Source of the DNA: Moritella dasanensis ArB 0140
GTDB taxonomy: Bacteria; Pseudomonadota; Gammaproteobacteria; Enterobacterales; Moritellaceae
Assembly (NCBI RefSeq): GCF_000276805.1
Contig: NZ_AKXQ01000012.1
Span: 62,001 to 126,000, forward strand
Direction of reading: 5' to 3'
DNA: 64,000 nt
Numbering within the stretch: position 1 is the stretch's first letter; every line of letters begins with the position of its first letter. The translations under genes and the position numbers were made by a program. Below, piece by piece: positions 61,093 through 64,000 of the stretch. The notes below the pieces were generated by a model. It ran no database searches. It was given only the letters and a program-made list of their open reading frames with translations, and had not been told where the DNA came from.

Positions 61093-62025
61093 ATGGAGCT
61101 GATTCGAGGCATTCACAATTTAAAACCACACCATCAAGGGTGTGTTTTAACTATCGGTAACTTTGATGGCGTTCATCTCGGGCACCAATCGGTATTGCGA
61201 CAGTTAATCGAAAAAGCGCAGCAATTGAATTTGCCAGCAACGGTAATGACATTTGAACCGCAGCCACTAGAGATGATCATTGGCGATAAAGCGCCTGCGC
61301 GATTAACACGGTTACGTGATAAGTACGCAGCGCTAAAAGATCAAAATATTGACCAGTTATTATGTGTGAATTTTAATAAAAAATTCGCGGCACTGTCGGC
61401 GGATGAATTTATCACTCAGTTGTTAGTGAATAAGTTAGGCGTTAAATATTTAGTCGTTGGTGATGATTTCCGTTTCGGCCATAAACGGTCGGGTGACTTT
61501 GCTATGTTGCAAGCTGCCGGTGCTAAACATGGCTTTGACGTGGTGAGCATGGATACGTTTAGCGTGGACCAAGCTCGCGTGAGCAGTACGATGATCCGCG
61601 ACGCGTTAGCACTCGATAATCTTGATTTAGCCGCCGAATTATTAGGCCGACCATTCAGTATTTTTGGTAAGGTATCGCACGGTGCTAAATTAGGGCGAAC
61701 TATCGGCTTTCCGACCGCGAATATACCGTTAAAACGCTGTGTAGACCCAATCAATGGTGTTTATGTAGTTGAAGTGTTAGGTATCAGTGATGATGCGATA
61801 CAGGGCGTTGCCAACATTGGCAAACGTCCTACAGTTGGCGGCGTACGTACCCAACTGGAAGTGAATTTATTTAACTTTGATGACGACCTTTACGGCAAAC
61901 AGCTCGAGGTTGTTCTGAAAAAGAGATTACGCGGCGAACAGAAATTTGCATCTTTTGATGTACTTCGTCAGCAAATAGAACGAGATGTCATTGCAGCCAA
62001 AACTTTTTTTGGCCTGTCAGTTTAA
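61093..62025 (+). CDS. ribF: Bifunctional riboflavin kinase / FMN adenylyltransferase
   Basis: RibF makes FMN and FAD from riboflavin. The 310 residues comprise the FAD synthetase domain (TIGNFDGVHLGHQSVL, VVGDDFRFGHKRSGD, STMIRDAL) and the riboflavin kinase domain (HGAKLGRTIGFPTANI, NGVYVVEV). It lies between murJ and ileS, 34 bp before ileS, as in E. coli. Confidence 0.97.
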   Translation: MELIRGIHNLKPHHQGCVLTIGNFDGVHLGHQSVLRQLIEKAQQLNLPATVMTFEPQPLEMIIGDKAPARLTRLRDKYAALKDQNIDQLLCVNFNKKFAALSADEFITQLLVNKLGVKYLVVGDDFRFGHKRSGDFAMLQAAGAKHGFDVVSMDTFSVDQARVSSTMIRDALALDNLDLAAELLGRPFSIFGKVSHGAKLGRTIGFPTANIPLKRCVDPINGVYVVEVLGISDDAIQGVANIGKRPTVGGVRTQLEVNLFNFDDDLYGKQLEVVLKKRLRGEQKFASFDVLRQQIERDVIAAKTFFGLSV

Positions 62026-62059
62026 TTTTTAATAATACCAATAACGGAAATTAGGATAC

Positions 62060-64000
62060 ATGAGCGAATATAAAAAAACGCTGAACCTGCCAAAAACTGG
62101 CTTCGCAATGCGCGCTAACTTAGCGAACCGTGAACCAAACATGTTGAAGCAGTGGACGACTGATGATTTATACGGAAAAATCCGTGCCGCTAAAGAAGGT
62201 AAAAAAACCTTTATTTTGCACGATGGCCCTCCTTATGCGAATGGTAAAATTCACATCGGTCACTCAGTTAATAAGATCCTGAAAGACGTTATTATTAAAG
62301 CCAAAGGCTTGTCTGGATTTGATGCACCTTACATTCCAGGTTGGGATTGTCACGGTCTACCAATTGAATTAATGGTAGAAAAGAAAGTGGGCAAACCAGG
62401 CCGTAAAGTAACGGCTGCACAGTTCCGCGAAGAATGTCGTAAATATGCGACTAAACAAGTTAACGGTCAACGTGAAGACTTTATCCGTCTTGGCGTATTA
62501 GGCGATTGGCAGAATCCGTACTTAACAATGGATTTCAGCACTGAAGCAAACATTATCCGCGCTTTAGGTAAAATCGTTGACAACGGTCACTTACAAAAAG
62601 GTTCTAAACCTGTTCATTGGTGTACAGATTGTGGTTCAGCATTAGCTGAAGCAGAAGTTGAATACGAAGATAAAAAATCACCAGCTATCTACGTACGTTT
62701 CACCGCGCAAGATCAAGCAGCTGTGAAAGCGGTATTTGGCAGTGATGTTGAAGGGTTAGTATCAACGGTTATCTGGACTACAACGCCTTGGACATTACCG
62801 GCTAACCGCGCGGTTGCATTAGCTGCACGAGTGGAATACTCGTTAGTTAATATGGTGACAGAATCAGGTTCACAACAGTTAATTCTAGCAACTGACTTAG
62901 TTGAATCTTGCATGGCTGTATTCGCACCTGAAAGTTTCACTACGTTAGGGTCTTGTACTGGTGCTGAACTTGAGAACTTACGCTTTAATCACCCGTTCTA
63001 TGATTTCGACGTACCAGCTATTTTAGCTGACCACGTAACGACTGAAGCGGGTACGGGTGTTGTTCATACTGCACCTGGCCACGGTCAAGAAGATTACGTA
63101 GCAGGTCAAAATTACGATCTTGAAGTAGCAAACCCAGTTGGTAACAACGGTGTTTACCTTGAAGATACGCCATTATTTGCTGGTCAACATGTGTTTAAAG
63201 CAAACGATAGCGTGATTGAAGTGCTTAACGAAAAAGGTGCGTTACTAAACCACCAAGTCATTAAACACAGCTATCCACATTGCTGGCGCCACAAAACGCC
63301 AATCATTTTCCGTGCGACACCACAATGGTTTATCAGCATGGAACAAAATGGTTTGCGTAACGCGGCAATGAAAGAAATTCAAGATGTGCAATGGGTTCCT
63401 TCATGGGGCAAAGAGCGTATCGAAAGCATGGTAACGAACCGTCCTGACTGGTGTATTTCTCGTCAGCGTACTTGGGGCGTGCCAATCTCTTTATTCGTGC
63501 ATAACGAAACACAAGAACCGCATCCACGTTCAGCTGCATTGATGGAAGACGTTGCTAAGTTAGTTGAGCAAAAAGGCATTCAAGCTTGGTGGGATCTCGA
63601 TCCGACAGACTTGTTGGGTGATGATGCGGTTAACTATACTAAAGCACCTGATACCGTTGACGTATGGTTCGATTCGGGTTCAACCCACTTCTCTGTTGTT
63701 GATGCGCGTAAAGAATACGCTGGCGCAGAGATTGATCTTTACCTTGAAGGTTCTGATCAACATCGTGGTTGGTTCCAATCATCGCTAATGATTTCGACTG
63801 CGATTAAAGGTAAAGCACCTTACAAAGACGTATTAACACACGGTTTCGTGGTTGATGCGAAAGGCCGTAAGATGTCTAAATCTATCGGTAATGTAATGGC
63901 GCCACAAGATGTAATGAATCGCCTTGGTGGTGATGTATTACGTTGGTGGGTGGCAAGCACGGATTACACCGGTGAAATGACAGTATCTGATGAGATCTTA
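62060..64000 (+). CDS. ileS: Isoleucine-tRNA ligase, N-terminal part
   Basis: IleRS charges tRNA-Ile and edits misactivated valine. The reading frame runs from the ATG at 62060 to the window end (647 codons, no stop), about two-thirds of the protein. The class-I signatures are visible: the HIGH-type sequence in [15 protein letters not shown] and KMSKS in [10 protein letters not shown] near residue 605. The editing domain with [12 protein letters not shown] lies between. The C-terminal part and lspA, usually next, lie beyond the window. AGGA precedes the ATG. Confidence 0.97.
   Translation, partial: MSEYKKTLNLPKTGFAMRANLANREPNMLKQWTTDDLYGKIRAAKEGKKTFILHDGPPYANGKIHIGHSVNKILKDVIIKAKGLSGFDAPYIPGWDCHGLPIELMVEKKVGKPGRKVTAAQFREECRKYATKQVNGQREDFIRLGVLGDWQNPYLTMDFSTEANIIRALGKIVDNGHLQKGSKPVHWCTDCGSALAEAEVEYEDKKSPAIYVRFTAQDQAAVKAVFGSDVEGLVSTVIWTTTPWTLPANRAVALAARVEYSLVNMVTESGSQQLILATDLVESCMAVFAPESFTTLGSCTGAELENLRFNHPFYDFDVPAILADHVTTEAGTGVVHTAPGHGQEDYVAGQNYDLEVANPVGNNGVYLEDTPLFAGQHVFKANDSVIEVLNEKGALLNHQVIKHSYPHCWRHKTPIIFRATPQWFISMEQNGLRNAAMKEIQDVQWVPSWGKERIESMVTNRPDWCISRQRTWGVPISLFVHNETQEPHPRSAALMEDVAKLVEQKGIQAWWDLDPTDLLGDDAVNYTKAPDTVDVWFDSGSTHFSVVDARKEYAGAEIDLYLEGSDQHRGWFQSSLMISTAIKGKAPYKDVLTHGFVVDAKGRKMSKSIGNVMAPQDVMNRLGGDVLRWWVASTDYTGEMTVSDEIL

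Overview
The window is a 64 kb, gene-dense stretch of core chromosome from a gammaproteobacterium. Gene content and order (rpoE-rseABC-lepAB-rnc-era-recO-pdxJ; rlmD-relA; mazG-pyrG-eno-ftsB-ispDF-truD-pcm-nlpD-rpoS; mutS; recA; ffh-rpsP-rimM-trmD-rplS; mutH/rppH; lgt-thyA; nhaA-rpsT-murJ-ribF-ileS) match enteric, Vibrio and Alteromonadales chromosomes. AT-rich codon use, a Vibrio-type 283-residue ThyA, and membrane-bound c-di-GMP and ornithine-lipid-type genes suggest a marine relative. My best guess is Moritella or a close neighbour, but that genus call is inference. I see no insertion sequence, prophage, CRISPR array, rRNA or tRNA gene.

Layout. 1-8.2 kb: 3' end of rpoE with its regulators rseA/B/C, then lepA-lepB-rnc-era-recO-pdxJ, closely packed. 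8.3-10.0 kb: a small accessory cassette (membrane protein and YdhR-type monooxygenase, divergent from a LysR regulator). 10.1-16.6 kb: barA divergent from rlmD-relA. 16.7-21.8 kb: two accessory genes, a phospholipase-D-type lipoprotein and a 1066-residue HD-GYP receptor. 22-31.4 kb: mazG, pyrG, eno, ftsB, ispD, ispF, truD, pcm, nlpD, rpoS. 31.6-36.1 kb: an unknown lipoprotein, mutS, and recA under a clear LexA box. 36.3-39.5 kb: PepSY-type and TraF-like envelope genes, yjaG. 39.7-46.2 kb: hupA, the corB/ypjD pair divergent from ffh, and the ribosomal operon rpsP-rimM-trmD-rplS. 46.3-53.7 kb: mutH, a DnaA-box-rich gap, an exported amidohydrolase, rppH, lgt, a GGDEF-EAL protein, thyA. 53.9-57.5 kb: an OlsF-like double acyltransferase, an alpha/beta hydrolase and an M14 carboxypeptidase. 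57.7-64 kb: nhaA, rpsT, murJ, ribF and the first 647 codons of ileS.

The genes cover stress sigma control (RpoE, RpoS, RelA, BarA), mismatch and recombination repair (MutS, MutH, RecA, RecO), translation and protein export (LepA, LepB, Ffh, ribosomal proteins, tRNA/rRNA modification), envelope assembly (Lgt, NlpD, MurJ, FtsB) and cofactor/isoprenoid synthesis. The non-core genes sit at the breaks between conserved blocks.

Most interesting observations: (1) the mutH-side intergenic gap has five DnaA-box-like 9-mers, three of them in a compact forward/reverse/reverse group, at the place where E. coli carries the DnaA-reactivating locus DARS2 (as I recall it); (2) the HD-GYP receptor appears to have a solute-binding domain spliced inside its Cache sensor; (3) the OlsF-like acyltransferase has a good PhoB-box candidate; (4) several usual neighbours (surE, ptsP, acpS, recX) are missing from their normal places.
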